Assembly (NCBI RefSeq): GCF_000153105.1
Contig: NZ_CH672377.1
Location: forward strand, 1,520,405-1,584,404
Length of the DNA stretch: 64,000 nt
Source of the DNA: Blastopirellula marina DSM 3645
Lineage (GTDB): Bacteria > Planctomycetota > Planctomycetia > Pirellulales > Pirellulaceae
Direction of reading: 5' to 3'
Below are positions 11,117 through 19,846 of this stretch, in pieces. A program made the position numbers and the translations under genes. The notes beneath the pieces are model-generated. The model was not told where the DNA came from, did no database searches, and was given only the letters and a program-made list of their open reading frames with translations. Numbering within the stretch: the first letter of the stretch is position 1; each line of letters starts with the position of its first letter.

Positions 11117-11198
11117 TGGGGGGTACAGGATTCGAACCTGTGAAGGCATTGCCAACAGATTTACAGTCTGTCCCCTTTGACCGCTCGGGAAACCCCCC
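11117..11198 (-). tRNA. tRNA-Tyr (anticodon GUA)
   Basis: 82-base class II tRNA with the expected long variable arm. Acceptor strands GGGGGGT and ACCCCCC pair; anticodon stem CAGACT.../...ATCTG encloses GTA; T-arm GTTCGAATC present. Minus strand, between the Gly and Thr(UGU) tRNAs. Confidence 0.96.
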
Positions 11199-11304
11199 GC
11201 ACTTAACACCGTGTCCCACGCCCTTATCGCCGCATCTGACTGCTGCGATCGCCCGCCCGAAGGCTGGCGCGGATTCGCTTGAGTACGAAAAGCCGCATCG
11301 CGGA

Positions 11305-11377
11305 AGCTAGCGGAGGGAGTCGAACCCACAACCTGCTGATTACAAATCAGCTGCTCTGCCAATTGAGCTACGCCAGC
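11305..11377 (-). tRNA. tRNA-Thr (anticodon UGU)
   Basis: Acceptor arms GCTGGCG and CGCTAGC pair with one G-U wobble; anticodon stem CTGA/TCAG encloses TTTGTAA, anticodon TGT; T-arm GTTCGACTC present. First gene of the minus-strand tRNA-tuf-rib-rpo block. Confidence 0.95.
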
Positions 11378-12013
11378 CCGTTAGTCGGGCTATAATCGAA
11401 AACAGACTAATATACCGACTTGGGCAAACCCCGCAAGTCGCCTTCGCCCGCTGCTCGCCAAAAAATCATCCGAAAGTTTCTGCTGTCGAGCTCGTGCTTT
11501 CCTGGCTTACCAAATAGGTAAATTCTAAGGCTGTTTTGGCCCCTCTTTCTACTAGACGGAGCCACTCCGGGAGAGGTTCATCCCGGCTGCCCGATTCGCC
11601 ATTGTAGATCAGAAATGGGATTTCAATCTCGAAGAGCGAAGCCGGTATCCGCCGCAAAATCGGCCTGGACAGCAAAACAAGGGGAGGGTGTCGCCCCAAA
11701 CAGGGCGTCATTGCCGCGCAGGTTCTTAGCAGGCCTGTTCAATGTTCAGGCATATCACGCGAAATCATTGATTTCTGCTGATATTTTCATCTTCGATTTT
11801 ATAAAAAGCAAAAAATCCTCTCGTCGCAAACTGATTGCCTTCCAGTGCTTTCAGCGGCTCGTCGAGAAGTGGGCATTTTAGGGCCATCGCTTCGGCACTT
11901 GCTTTGCTGACATTGCCAGCCTGTCTTCTCATCTTTTACCTGGAAGAAGTCCGCTGTGTGCAATTTCCGCAAACAGCCTTATCCATCCTTTCCTTATCTT
12001 GGATGAATTCCTA
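11378..12013. other. 636-bp gap between tRNA block and DUF1559 gene
   Basis: Divergent intergenic region. Apart from the candidate tRNA promoter at its left end I see no supported gene. Short reading frames on both strands (for example 81 codons at 11466-11711, minus) lack signal peptides, known motifs or a ribosome site and are treated as chance. Confidence 0.5.
11409..11436 (-). promoter_or_regulatory. Candidate sigma-70-type promoter of the tRNA-tuf block
   Basis: On the minus strand TTGCGG (11436-11431) and TATATT (11414-11409) are 16 bases apart, placing a start about 25-30 bases upstream of the first tRNA. The match to consensus is good at -10 and fair at -35; position supports it, but no experimental data exist here. 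Confidence 0.5.
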
Positions 12014-13027
12014 ATGAACTCCCGGCACACTCGAAAATTCGGATTTACGCTTGTCGAATTGTTGGTCGTCATCGCTATCATCGGAGTTTTGATCGCATTG
12101 CTCCTGCCGGCCGTGCAGCAAGCTCGAGAAGCGGCGCGGCGCATGCAGTGCTCCAACAACATGAAGCAGTTGGGACTGGCGCTGCACAATTTTGAAAGCA
12201 CCTACAAAGAACTGCCGATCGGCAACGACACCAACCACAACTGGAAAGTTCGTATTCTGCCTTTCGTGGAACAATCGGTGCTTTATGACCAACTCGATAC
12301 CAGTGGGACCTATAACGCGTTCGATGGCCGCTACTTCGTCAACAATCAAGTGCTTTACACCGCGAGCGTCTCCGGACTCGTCTGCCCCTCCAGTCCACTT
12401 CCAGAGCGTAACCCGGCGATGACCTACTCCGGGACGTCGCCCAATTGGTCGCAGGTGCATGACTATGTCGGCATCTCCGGAGCCTACCCTGATCCGCTAG
12501 GACGCTCGAGCGTCTGCACGGCGGTAAATGCCGTTCAATCGGGCACCTACTGCAACAACGGCACCTTTATTAACTTCAAAGGGCGCAGGCTAGCCAATCT
12601 GATCGACGGCACCTCCAACACCTTTGTCGTGGCCGAGCAGTCTGGGCAGGTCGACGGTATCGAGAATAGCGCCAATGGTCTCGGCGGCTGGGGTGGGCTG
12701 CGAATCAATACCGTTACCAGCAGCGACGGCCGGAATACGTGGGACAAAGATACGCAAATCAGCAACATCACCTACAGCAGCGGCTACACCCAAGGAACTG
12801 CCACGTTTCGGTATCCGATCAATAGCGCCTGGCTCTCTGGAGCACCCTCTGGCGCCAACTGGTGGTTCGACGTCAATACGATCCTTAACTCGTACCATCC
12901 TGGAGGAATCGAAGTTCTGGGCGGGGATGGCTCGGTCCACTTTGTTGCAGAAGTAGCCGACATGGAAATGCTTCGCCGAGCGTTCACTGCGGATGATGGC
13001 CTCGTTATTGAAGCCAACTTCAACTAG
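12014..13027 (+). CDS. DUF1559 family prepilin-like protein
   Basis: A planctomycete hallmark protein of 337 residues. The N-terminus is a type II/IV secretion prepilin signal: HTRKFGFTLVELLVVIAIIG followed by a long hydrophobic helix and AREAARRMQCSNNMKQLGLA. The C-terminus carries the H-X9-DG signature, HPGGIEVLGGDGSVHF. ATG 12014 is preferred over an in-frame TTG at 11999 because the prepilin leader then has the usual short, charged form. Members of this large paralogous family are thought to be exported pseudopilins, but their function is unproven. The lipoprotein gene downstream is a usual companion. Confidence 0.93.
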   Translation: MNSRHTRKFGFTLVELLVVIAIIGVLIALLLPAVQQAREAARRMQCSNNMKQLGLALHNFESTYKELPIGNDTNHNWKVRILPFVEQSVLYDQLDTSGTYNAFDGRYFVNNQVLYTASVSGLVCPSSPLPERNPAMTYSGTSPNWSQVHDYVGISGAYPDPLGRSSVCTAVNAVQSGTYCNNGTFINFKGRRLANLIDGTSNTFVVAEQSGQVDGIENSANGLGGWGGLRINTVTSSDGRNTWDKDTQISNITYSSGYTQGTATFRYPINSAWLSGAPSGANWWFDVNTILNSYHPGGIEVLGGDGSVHFVAEVADMEMLRRAFTADDGLVIEANFN

Positions 13028-13079
13028 ACGCGTTCGAGGCAAGCTGAAACGCTTTGTTGTCATTGCACCAGGAAATTCC

Positions 13080-13523
13080 ATGTCGTACCGGCCACAACGT
13101 CAATTATTGAACTCGCTGACGATCTGGTTGAGCTGTTGCGCGCTCGTGGGCTGCAGCCATCAACCGCGCTCCAATATCGAGCGCACCGACATTTCGGCGA
13201 CCGTAACCAACGGAGGAAGTCCGCTTACCGGCGCTCTGATCGACCTCTCCAATCCCGAAAACGGCGAAGCGTACGGCGGAACGCTCGACGGGGAAGGGCG
13301 TGTAAGCCTTCTAGGAGTCGCTATCGGAAACTATACGATTACCGTACAGCCCCCCGCGGGCGACCCGCTCCCCGAGGCGCCAAGCCGAGTCCCGGTGGAT
13401 GTTTTGCAGATCCCGCGGCAATTTCGCGCTCCGCATCAGACGCCGCTGCATGCTACCGTCTCCGACGAAAATTCGACTTTCACCTTCGACCTGCAAGACT
13501 TCGAAATATCGAAGAAACAATAA
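13080..13523 (+). CDS. Small lipoprotein with carboxypeptidase-regulatory-like fold
   Basis: 147 residues, ATG start with CCAGGAAA just upstream. The signal peptide ends in a lipobox (ALVGC, cysteine near residue 25). The mature part has the pattern ISATVTNGGSPLTGALIDLS followed by a GEGRVSLLGVAIGNYTITV strand pair, typical of carboxypeptidase regulatory-like or transthyretin-like beta sandwiches. It follows the DUF1559 gene by 52 bases on the same strand, the common planctomycete pairing. Function unknown. Confidence 0.82.
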   Translation: MSYRPQRQLLNSLTIWLSCCALVGCSHQPRSNIERTDISATVTNGGSPLTGALIDLSNPENGEAYGGTLDGEGRVSLLGVAIGNYTITVQPPAGDPLPEAPSRVPVDVLQIPRQFRAPHQTPLHATVSDENSTFTFDLQDFEISKKQ

Positions 13524-13553
13524 GCGTGTCAGTGCCCATAAAGCGGCCTAGAA

Positions 13554-13592
13554 ACAAAAAAAGAACCAGAAGCCCGAAAGCCTCTGGTTCTT
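13554..13592 (-). terminator. Intrinsic terminator of the HTH-sigma factor gene
   Basis: An inverted repeat at 13561-13592 (AAGAACCAGA and TCTGGTTCTT outer arms, inner GC pairs, loop about CCGAAA) is followed on the minus strand by TTTTTTTG. It lies 36 bases past the stop of the sigma factor gene. On the plus strand no T run follows, so it serves the minus strand. Confidence 0.88.
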
Positions 13593-13627
13593 GCATGATG
13601 GAAATGTCATTCGCAAAGGGGCGAATG

Positions 13628-15298
13628 CTAGTTCACTTCAGGAATATCGAGTTTCGCTTCTTGGGCGGCGACTCGCAGCTTGTTGAGCGCTCGGGCCTCG
13701 ATCTGGCGAATCCGCTCTTTCGTGACACCCAACTCGGCGCCAACTTCTTTCAACGTTTGCGGTTCGTGATCGTGATCCAAGCCGTATCGACGGATGATGA
13801 TCTTCTGCTCACGTTCGTCGAGCCGATTCAAAATCCGCTGAATCTGACGTTCGCGCTGCTGTTGCATCGCTTCCTGCTCGTACTGATCGCTGCGATTATC
13901 GACTCGACCTTGGAACAACTCGTCCAAGCTCGTACGGAATCGATCGCGATGTTTGAACTCGACCGGAATTGTCCGAGCGAAGTTCTTCATGATCGCCCAA
14001 CTGCAGTACGTGCTGAACTTGTTGCCGCGTGAGTAGTCGAACTTTTCGACGGCTCGAATGAGCGACATGTTGCCGTCGCTGACCAGTTCAAAGAACTCGT
14101 CGGCGGCGCCCAAATGACGCTTGGCGATCGAGACGACCAAACGCAGGTTCGATTGCACGATCTGGTTCTTCACCTCGACCGCGGCTTCGTACAAGCGTTC
14201 AATCTCGTCCATCACGCTCGCTTTGGCCTTGCTGGTTTCGACGCTCTCACGCAACTTCGCCGCGTGATGCTTTAGGTAGTTGAACTTACGGAACAGGTGA
14301 TATTCCTGCTCGCGAGTCAACAGCGGAGCTTCGTACAGCGACGCGAGGTACGACGGCAAACCGGCTGGCGGTCGCGTGCGACGCGTCGCCGTTTCGGCCA
14401 CCGGCAGCGGGCCGAGGATCTCTTCTTCCATGCTCGGATCGTCGAACACTTCGTTGTAAATGCAGTCGAGCGGCAACTCTTCAATATGGCTGGCCCGAAC
14501 TTCATTCACGACGCGATAAACGCTGTTCTTCGTCCGATGATATCGCTCGGCCAAACGATCGACGGTCGCCCCGTCGCGATACGCTTGGAAGATTCCTTCC
14601 TTGGCGTCGTCGCTGAGCGGGCCGGTCGATCGCGGGAAAACGGCCGTGTCGGCATTCTTTTCGTCGTAGTTCTTCAGCGTGTAGCGAATCGTTTCGACGC
14701 TGCGGTTCATCCGCGTTGCGATTCGACGAGCAACTTCCGAGGGTCCGCCGCCGGCTCGCGCCAAACGTCGAGCACGTTCGATGATCTCGTCTTTTTCGAC
14801 GTCGGTCAGCTGGCTGAATTGACGGCCACGCTCGATCCGATCGGCATTGGTACGAACGAAACGCTCAACGCTGCTCTTTAAAAAGCCGACGCGTTTGCGA
14901 CCTTCAAACAAAAACCGGCGGCTCACGAGCCCCTGTTGTCGCCAACGAGAGATCGTTTTGGTGGAAACGTTGAACTTGCGGCTTAGCTCTTCGACCGTCA
15001 GAACTTCTTCCCCCGCCAACTCCACCGGAATATCGGCCGAATCGGAGAGATCTTCGACGAACAGCCGGAGATCGTGCGCCGTCTCTTTTCCTTCAACGGT
15101 TCCTTTCGGATTGTCATCCGGACGGAAGTCGGTGATGCGGAAATAGAGATATTCATAGGGATAGGTCTTTTTCGGGTCGATTTCGCCGAGTAGGCGTTCG
15201 GCCCGATTGGCCTGATCCATCTTTTTATCGCGCGGCGCGAACCGAACTTGTTGGTCGCGAAAACGCCGCATGCTTTCAGATTTGTAGTTCGTATTCAC
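13628..15298 (-). CDS. Sigma-70 family factor fused to N-terminal helix-turn-helix domains
   Basis: 556 residues. Residues about 99-148 (VLTVEELSRKFNVSTKTISR, then a wing with GRKRVGFLKSSVERF) form a MerR/excisionase-type HTH. Two more HTH-like stretches follow: about 184-212 (PSEVARRIATRMNRSVETIR) and 241-270 (GATVDRLAERYHRTKNSVYR). The sigma part covers region 1.2 (about 313-345), region 2 (SNLRLVVSIAKRHLG, ELVSDGNMSLIRAVEKFDY, FSTYCSWAIMKNFAR) and region 4 (LKEVGAELGVTKERIRQIEA). Only about 40 residues separate regions 2 and 4, so domain 3 is missing. GTG 15298 is chosen because GAGGG precedes it; an in-frame GTG at 15310 has no ribosome site. Domain reading is by eye; the regulon is unknown. 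Confidence 0.9.
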   Translation of the reverse strand: MNTNYKSESMRRFRDQQVRFAPRDKKMDQANRAERLLGEIDPKKTYPYEYLYFRITDFRPDDNPKGTVEGKETAHDLRLFVEDLSDSADIPVELAGEEVLTVEELSRKFNVSTKTISRWRQQGLVSRRFLFEGRKRVGFLKSSVERFVRTNADRIERGRQFSQLTDVEKDEIIERARRLARAGGGPSEVARRIATRMNRSVETIRYTLKNYDEKNADTAVFPRSTGPLSDDAKEGIFQAYRDGATVDRLAERYHRTKNSVYRVVNEVRASHIEELPLDCIYNEVFDDPSMEEEILGPLPVAETATRRTRPPAGLPSYLASLYEAPLLTREQEYHLFRKFNYLKHHAAKLRESVETSKAKASVMDEIERLYEAAVEVKNQIVQSNLRLVVSIAKRHLGAADEFFELVSDGNMSLIRAVEKFDYSRGNKFSTYCSWAIMKNFARTIPVEFKHRDRFRTSLDELFQGRVDNRSDQYEQEAMQQQRERQIQRILNRLDEREQKIIIRRYGLDHDHEPQTLKEVGAELGVTKERIRQIEARALNKLRVAAQEAKLDIPEVN

Positions 15299-15835
15299 GG
15301 TGTCCCTCACTAGGTGAGCTGTGCCAACGGCGATTATCCCTGCGAATAACTCGCACGCGTCGGACTTTTGGGGTGCAGCGTCCTTCCCGGACGCACGTCA
15401 CTCAAGCACTGGGACTGAAAACCTGCAAAGCAGGGGCCTCTTTCTGTCGAAATGCTTGCCGCTGCCGAAAAGAATTGAAATTCACTCTCTTTTTATTAGT
15501 GAACCCAAAGACTATTCGTCAGCGAATTGTTCATTGGTTTATACGCAGATAGGTGCGAAAAGGTTGCTGAAATGTTCGCATTTTTTTTCAAGTTCGCGAT
15601 TGGGATATGGGAATCCCGAGATGAGAGGTGATGAGGTAGGAACCGTTAAACGATCGCCTGACTTAACTTTACGTCAAATTTTGGCTTCGTGTTCGTTCGT
15701 TATCTCACAACTCCATTTCGGTCAACCGCAGGAACAACCCCAACATCCCTCCCAATCGGCTGGACTTGGACGCCCGATTTTGACGATGCTTCCGAAGAAG
15801 CCGTTTTTCTCGCGCGACCACTGGGATCTCGTTAC
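15299..15835. other. 537-bp divergent intergenic region
   Basis: Lies between the minus-strand sigma factor gene and a plus-strand secreted protein. It must hold both promoters, but I could not pick a convincing pair of boxes. Reading frames that run through it (for example the extension of the following gene back to 15689) look random. Confidence 0.45.
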
Positions 15836-17245
15836 ATGAACTTCGATGCACGATTGGCGTTATTCGTTTCGCTTTCCTTTTTCGTTCCGGCATTTTCTGC
15901 AGCCGCCGAACCAAGCGTCGAGCTGAAGGTAAATCCCGATGCCCAAAACCGTGTGGTCAAAGTAGTTATGGAGGTCGAAGGGACCGTTCGCGTAAATCCC
16001 GATGGGACCAAAATTCGCGAATTTCCCATGGCCCTGACCGGCACCCTTCAATATGACGAGCGAATCCTCGGGACAGACTCCCCTGTTGCGGCTATCCGCA
16101 AGTACGACGAAGCCTGGGCCGACATGAAGCTGAACGGCCAGGATGAGCGGACGACGCTCCCTGCCTCTAAGACGTTGGTCATCGCCGAGCTCGACGGGGG
16201 ACGCCAAAATCTGTTTCTGGCCGAAGGGCACTTCAATCGCGCCGAATGCGATTTGATCAACGTTCAGTGCAGCAGTTTGCTAGCGGGGCATTTTCTGCCG
16301 AAAGAAAAAGTCAAAGTGGGGGATGAGTGGACTTTCGAAAACGATCGCCTGGCCGAACTCTTCCTGCTCGACGCCGTTTCGCAAAACGATATCAAGGCCA
16401 AGCTGATTCAGATCACAAAGACCCAAGCCAAGATCGACATCAGCGGCGCGATCGCCGGCGCCGCAGGCGGAGTTGCGACCGATCTAACGATTAAAGCCAA
16501 AGTCAATTTCAATCTCGAAAACGACACGATCGAATGGGTCGCCGCCGCGATTGACGAAAATCGCGCCATCGCCCACAACGCTCCCGGCTTCAAGGTCAAA
16601 GCAGTCATTCGAATGTTGTCGCAACCGGTCCAAGAGACCGTCGATTCGCTTAGTGACGCCAAACTGGCGAAACTCGACCTGACCCCCAACGCCGGCAAAA
16701 TGCTGTTGGACTACGAGGCGAAAGAAGCTGGGTTCGGTCTGCTGCTCGAGCGTGACTGGACCATGATGAGCGAAACCGCCAAGCAGTCGGTCTTCCGTCT
16801 GGTAAAGCAGGGAGATCTGATCGCCCAATGCAACGTGACGCGGATCAGCGATTTGAAGGCCGGCGAGCAGATGACGCTCGAAGCGTTTCAGCAAGAAGTG
16901 CAGAAGTCGTTGGGCAAAAATTTCGCCCAGTTCGCCGACGCCTCGGAAGGGCTGAGCTCAAACGGTCTGCGACGCCTGCGCGTGACGGCCAACGGCGTCG
17001 CCGAGAGCATGCCGATCGAATGGATCTATTACCTGTTTTCGGACGACTCGGGTCGCCGCTATTCGATCGTCTTCACGCTTGAAACAACACTGGCCGAGAA
17101 GTTCGCCGAGGCGGATCGCAATTTCGCCTCCGGTTTCGAGATGCTCTCGCTTCCCGAACCAAAAGCGACCGCGACAACCGAAGCTGGTGCACAGCCGATG
17201 GTTCGCGCGGCAACAGCGCCGGAAGCGAGCATCCTGAAGAAGTAA
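15836..17245 (+). CDS. Secreted protein of unknown function
   Basis: 469 residues from ATG 15836. A clear signal peptide (LALFVSLSFFVPAFSAAAEP, cleavage near residue 24) is followed by a mature protein rich in beta-strand patterns with a repeated theme of 'LPKEKVKVGDEWTFENDRLA' and hydrophobic/acidic alternation; no catalytic motif is recognised. The C-terminus is a Pro/Ala/Thr-rich tail. The in-frame extension to 15689 is rejected because it would bury the signal peptide. The protein is likely exported; family known to me only as planctomycete hypotheticals. Its stop is 5 bases from the stop of the convergent next gene. Confidence 0.78.
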   Translation: MNFDARLALFVSLSFFVPAFSAAAEPSVELKVNPDAQNRVVKVVMEVEGTVRVNPDGTKIREFPMALTGTLQYDERILGTDSPVAAIRKYDEAWADMKLNGQDERTTLPASKTLVIAELDGGRQNLFLAEGHFNRAECDLINVQCSSLLAGHFLPKEKVKVGDEWTFENDRLAELFLLDAVSQNDIKAKLIQITKTQAKIDISGAIAGAAGGVATDLTIKAKVNFNLENDTIEWVAAAIDENRAIAHNAPGFKVKAVIRMLSQPVQETVDSLSDAKLAKLDLTPNAGKMLLDYEAKEAGFGLLLERDWTMMSETAKQSVFRLVKQGDLIAQCNVTRISDLKAGEQMTLEAFQQEVQKSLGKNFAQFADASEGLSSNGLRRLRVTANGVAESMPIEWIYYLFSDDSGRRYSIVFTLETTLAEKFAEADRNFASGFEMLSLPEPKATATTEAGAQPMVRAATAPEASILKK

Positions 17246-17250
17246 CCGCG

Positions 17251-17928
17251 CTAGGCGGAACTCTTGGGCAGCTTGCGGGGGAACGGCGAAGGCTGATAGG
17301 GAGGGAGCGGTTGCCCCGTCTCCTCTTCCCAGCCGTGGCGCTCTTCTTCGCTCGCGTAGTAGCGAAGCCAGACGTCCGGGTCGTCGTCCGGCGGAGCACA
17401 ATTGAACGACAGCGAGTGGGACGGCAAGTCGACCATCTTCTCGTATGACGTCAAAATGTCCCGTTTCAAAATGCAGTAAAGCTGCCGATCGCTGAGATGA
17501 TCGGTGAAGTCGAGATAGATCCGCTTGCTAGCTAGAGTCTGGATCGAATTCCAGAGAAGCTCGTGGATTTGTTCATCCGAAAGCGAATCGGGCGACGGAA
17601 GCTGCAGAGGAGGAGAGAACCACTCCCCTAACGGTAATATCGGAGCACGTTCCCAAGCCAGAATTGCGGTCAGAAATTCGTTCTCGACATGCAACGGAAC
17701 GCGTCCGTTATCAAGGCACGCGATCGACTCGTCGAAATACGGCTCTAACTCATCGCGCAACTGCGCGTTGAGGAGCAGTTGGTCGACTTCGTCAGGGTGC
17801 GGGCGGCGAATTCTCACAGTGGGCAGGCCTTCATCAAAACAGCCAGGCGAAACTTCATCAATGCTCTTCGAGATGCACGTTCTCCATGACTTTAACAACA
17901 ACCGATTTTGCTTCAAGATTTCGAGCAT
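17251..17928 (-). CDS. Conserved hypothetical protein
   Basis: 225 residues, ATG start, cytoplasmic (no signal or membrane segment). Notable stretches are PHPDEVDQLLLNAQLRDELE, ENEFLTAILAWERAPILPL, LHELLWN-like QIHELLWNSIQTLA and DHLSDRQLYCILKRDILTS, then an acidic PPDDDPDVWLRYYASEEE and a proline-rich C-terminus. I do not recognise an enzymatic motif. A direct repeat TTGTAACG spaced by 15 bases lies 60-90 bases upstream and could be part of its promoter. Function unknown. Confidence 0.72.
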   Translation of the reverse strand: MLEILKQNRLLLKSWRTCISKSIDEVSPGCFDEGLPTVRIRRPHPDEVDQLLLNAQLRDELEPYFDESIACLDNGRVPLHVENEFLTAILAWERAPILPLGEWFSPPLQLPSPDSLSDEQIHELLWNSIQTLASKRIYLDFTDHLSDRQLYCILKRDILTSYEKMVDLPSHSLSFNCAPPDDDPDVWLRYYASEEERHGWEEETGQPLPPYQPSPFPRKLPKSSA

Positions 17929-18537
17929 GGTTACCGGGGCAGATTTCTAGCAGTTCTGCAAACGGGACGTGTGCGATCGTTACAATCCCGATAGCTTTCC
18001 CGTTACAACCGTTTTAACCAGGCGAAATTCGGCGTCTGTTCAAAAGATTTTTGCAAGAATAACTGGACTTGCCGGAGCTAGCGGTCGACGCCTGGGCTTG
18101 CAGCGATTGCGACGCCTACTTTTTTGACCCTCTTTTTCGCCTTCAAGTTGAAAACTAGGCGGCAAGCATCTCAAGAGAGCGGCGTACGTCGGCAACGAGA
18201 TCCTATCGCCGCCAAACTCTGGCGTTACAACAGCCGCTGCTATTGTCGACAACTTATCCCGAGACCGGCGACATTTTCGGAGCTGTCAAAGCTCGCCCGT
18301 AGAGGGGGAGAGCGTGAGCGTCGCCGCTAAGCATCTGTCGAGGGAAGATTCCTGCCGACTAGAGACGAAGCGAGCTGCTCACTGCGGGTCGACGCCCTGG
18401 ATGGCGATCGATTCGAGCGACGTGTGGAGCACAATTCGTGATGCAAACTACAGATCCTGGGTTGGCGATCGCTAGCCCGGCGTCTTACGATAGGAGGTAG
18501 AGAGAGAACCGATCTCGCCCCCAAGGCAGCCAGCGTT
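17929..18537. other. 609-bp divergent intergenic region
   Basis: No supported gene. Contains one copy of a roughly 35-base dispersed motif (18245-18278, separate entry). AGGAGG at 18492 is not followed by a start codon at a useful distance. Confidence 0.45.
18245..18278 (+). repeat. Dispersed intergenic motif, copy 1
   Basis: Begins GTCGACAACTTATCCC and continues with GA, CCGGCG and CA blocks. It matches 53515-53549 in about 29 of 35 positions, including the first 16 without change and one single-base gap. Both copies are intergenic, on the plus strand, and 200-300 bases upstream of a plus-strand gene. TTATCC recalls part of a DnaA box, but the rest does not fit. Confidence 0.5.
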
Positions 18538-19713
18538 GTGCCGTACGTTCAGCCCACCCACCTAATTCGTCAGTTACATCTCGCCCCAAACCAACTGGTG
18601 ATGGCGGTCGCCGGCGGCGGCAGCGAGGCGATCAGCCGCCTGCTGCAAGTTCCCGGCGCTTCGCTCACCTTGTTGGAGGCGACCGTACCCTATTCCAGCA
18701 TCGCACTGACCGATCTGCTGAAACGAACTCCCGAACAGTATTGCAGCGAAGCGACAGCTCGCGCCATGGCGGTCAGCGCCTTCTTGCGAGCCCGCAAGTT
18801 GTGGCAGAAAGCGGTCGAGTCCGGGCTGGCCAGCGGCGAACAACCCCCGTTGATGGGCGTCGGTTGTACGGCGAGTCTGAAATCGCATCGCGCGAAAAAA
18901 GGTCCGCATCGCGTCCACTTAGCGATTCAGACTCCGGAAGCGACCACCGTCGCTAATCTGGTGCTCACCAAAGAAGCTCGCACGCGTGACGAAGAAGAAA
19001 AACTGACCGCGGAATTGATCTTGGATCGACTTGCCGCAGCGGCCGGTCTAACCGAGACGCTACGTCTAAGCTTGCTCCCCGGCGAACAGATTGACGAAAC
19101 GGTCTATCGTGCTCAACCCAGTTGGCGCGAACTGCTGCAAGGCGATATTCGGGCATGCGTAGGCGCCGGCGAGACAGTATCTCCGAGTGAGAATTCCGGC
19201 GTGGTGATGTCCGGCGCTTTCAATCCGCTGCACGAAGGTCACCTCGAAATGGCGGCGGTCGCCGAACAGATTTTGGGGCGTCCGGTCGAATATGAGATCT
19301 CGATCGAAAACGTAGAAAAGCCGCCGCTCGACTTTGGCGAAATGGCGGAGCGCGTCGACCAATTTGAACCCCCGCAGCGCTGCTGGTTGACGCGAGCGCC
19401 GACCTTTGTGGAGAAGTCGAGAATCTTTCCGGAAACGACTTTTGTGGTCGGCGCGGACACGATCGTGCGGATCGCGGACCTGCGTTACTACAACGACTCA
19501 GAAAAAAAACGGGATGCCGCTATTCGAGAATTTAACGAGCAAAACTGCCGCTTTCTGGTCTTTCCACGACAGGTCAAAGGGGAGTTCACGACGCTGGAAG
19601 AGATCGAACTTCCCACGGCGTTGCGCAGACTGAGCGATGGTGTCAGTCCAGCGATGTTTCGAGCGGATATCTCGTCTACCGAGATCCGGCGGCGAATCAG
19701 CGAGTTGGGCTAA
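18538..19713 (+). CDS. CinA C-terminal-like domain fused to HxGH nucleotidylyltransferase
   Basis: 391 residues, GTG start. Residues about 5-170 resemble the CinA C-terminal (NMN amidohydrolase-type) domain: MAVAGGGSEAISRLL, PGASLTLLEATVPYSSIAL, YCSEATARAMA, GVGCTASL. Residues about 220-391 are a cytidylyl/NMN adenylyltransferase-type domain: GAFNPLHEGHLEMA (HxGH at 232-235) and the ISSTEIR end motif. Joined, the two suggest pyridine-nucleotide salvage (NMN deamidation, then adenylylation), but the CinA 'ES-TGG' active-site motif is replaced by VAGGGSEA, so the amidase activity is doubtful. Similar fusions exist in plants and other bacteria by my recollection. The start is uncertain; ATG 18601 would cut into the first domain. 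Confidence 0.82.
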   Translation: MPYVQPTHLIRQLHLAPNQLVMAVAGGGSEAISRLLQVPGASLTLLEATVPYSSIALTDLLKRTPEQYCSEATARAMAVSAFLRARKLWQKAVESGLASGEQPPLMGVGCTASLKSHRAKKGPHRVHLAIQTPEATTVANLVLTKEARTRDEEEKLTAELILDRLAAAAGLTETLRLSLLPGEQIDETVYRAQPSWRELLQGDIRACVGAGETVSPSENSGVVMSGAFNPLHEGHLEMAAVAEQILGRPVEYEISIENVEKPPLDFGEMAERVDQFEPPQRCWLTRAPTFVEKSRIFPETTFVVGADTIVRIADLRYYNDSEKKRDAAIREFNEQNCRFLVFPRQVKGEFTTLEEIELPTALRRLSDGVSPAMFRADISSTEIRRRISELG

Positions 19714-19846
19714 GCACTTTTTGCGAATCTCTTTTTGTCGATTGTGACCGGCCGTCTGCTTGCCTATAGTAATTTTGTCCTCCTGGACGACCACTTCGGT
19801 CTCAAACGACAAATTCGCAATAGCTCATCTGGACGATTTCCTCCCC

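Noticed and set aside
11466-11711. 81-codon minus-strand frame in the gap beside the tRNA block
   Set aside because: No motif, signal or ribosome site; the candidate tRNA promoter lies close by and the rest looks non-coding.
15689-15835. 49-codon upstream extension of the secreted protein gene
   Set aside because: It would place a good signal peptide in the middle of the chain; ATG 15836 gives a normal export signal.
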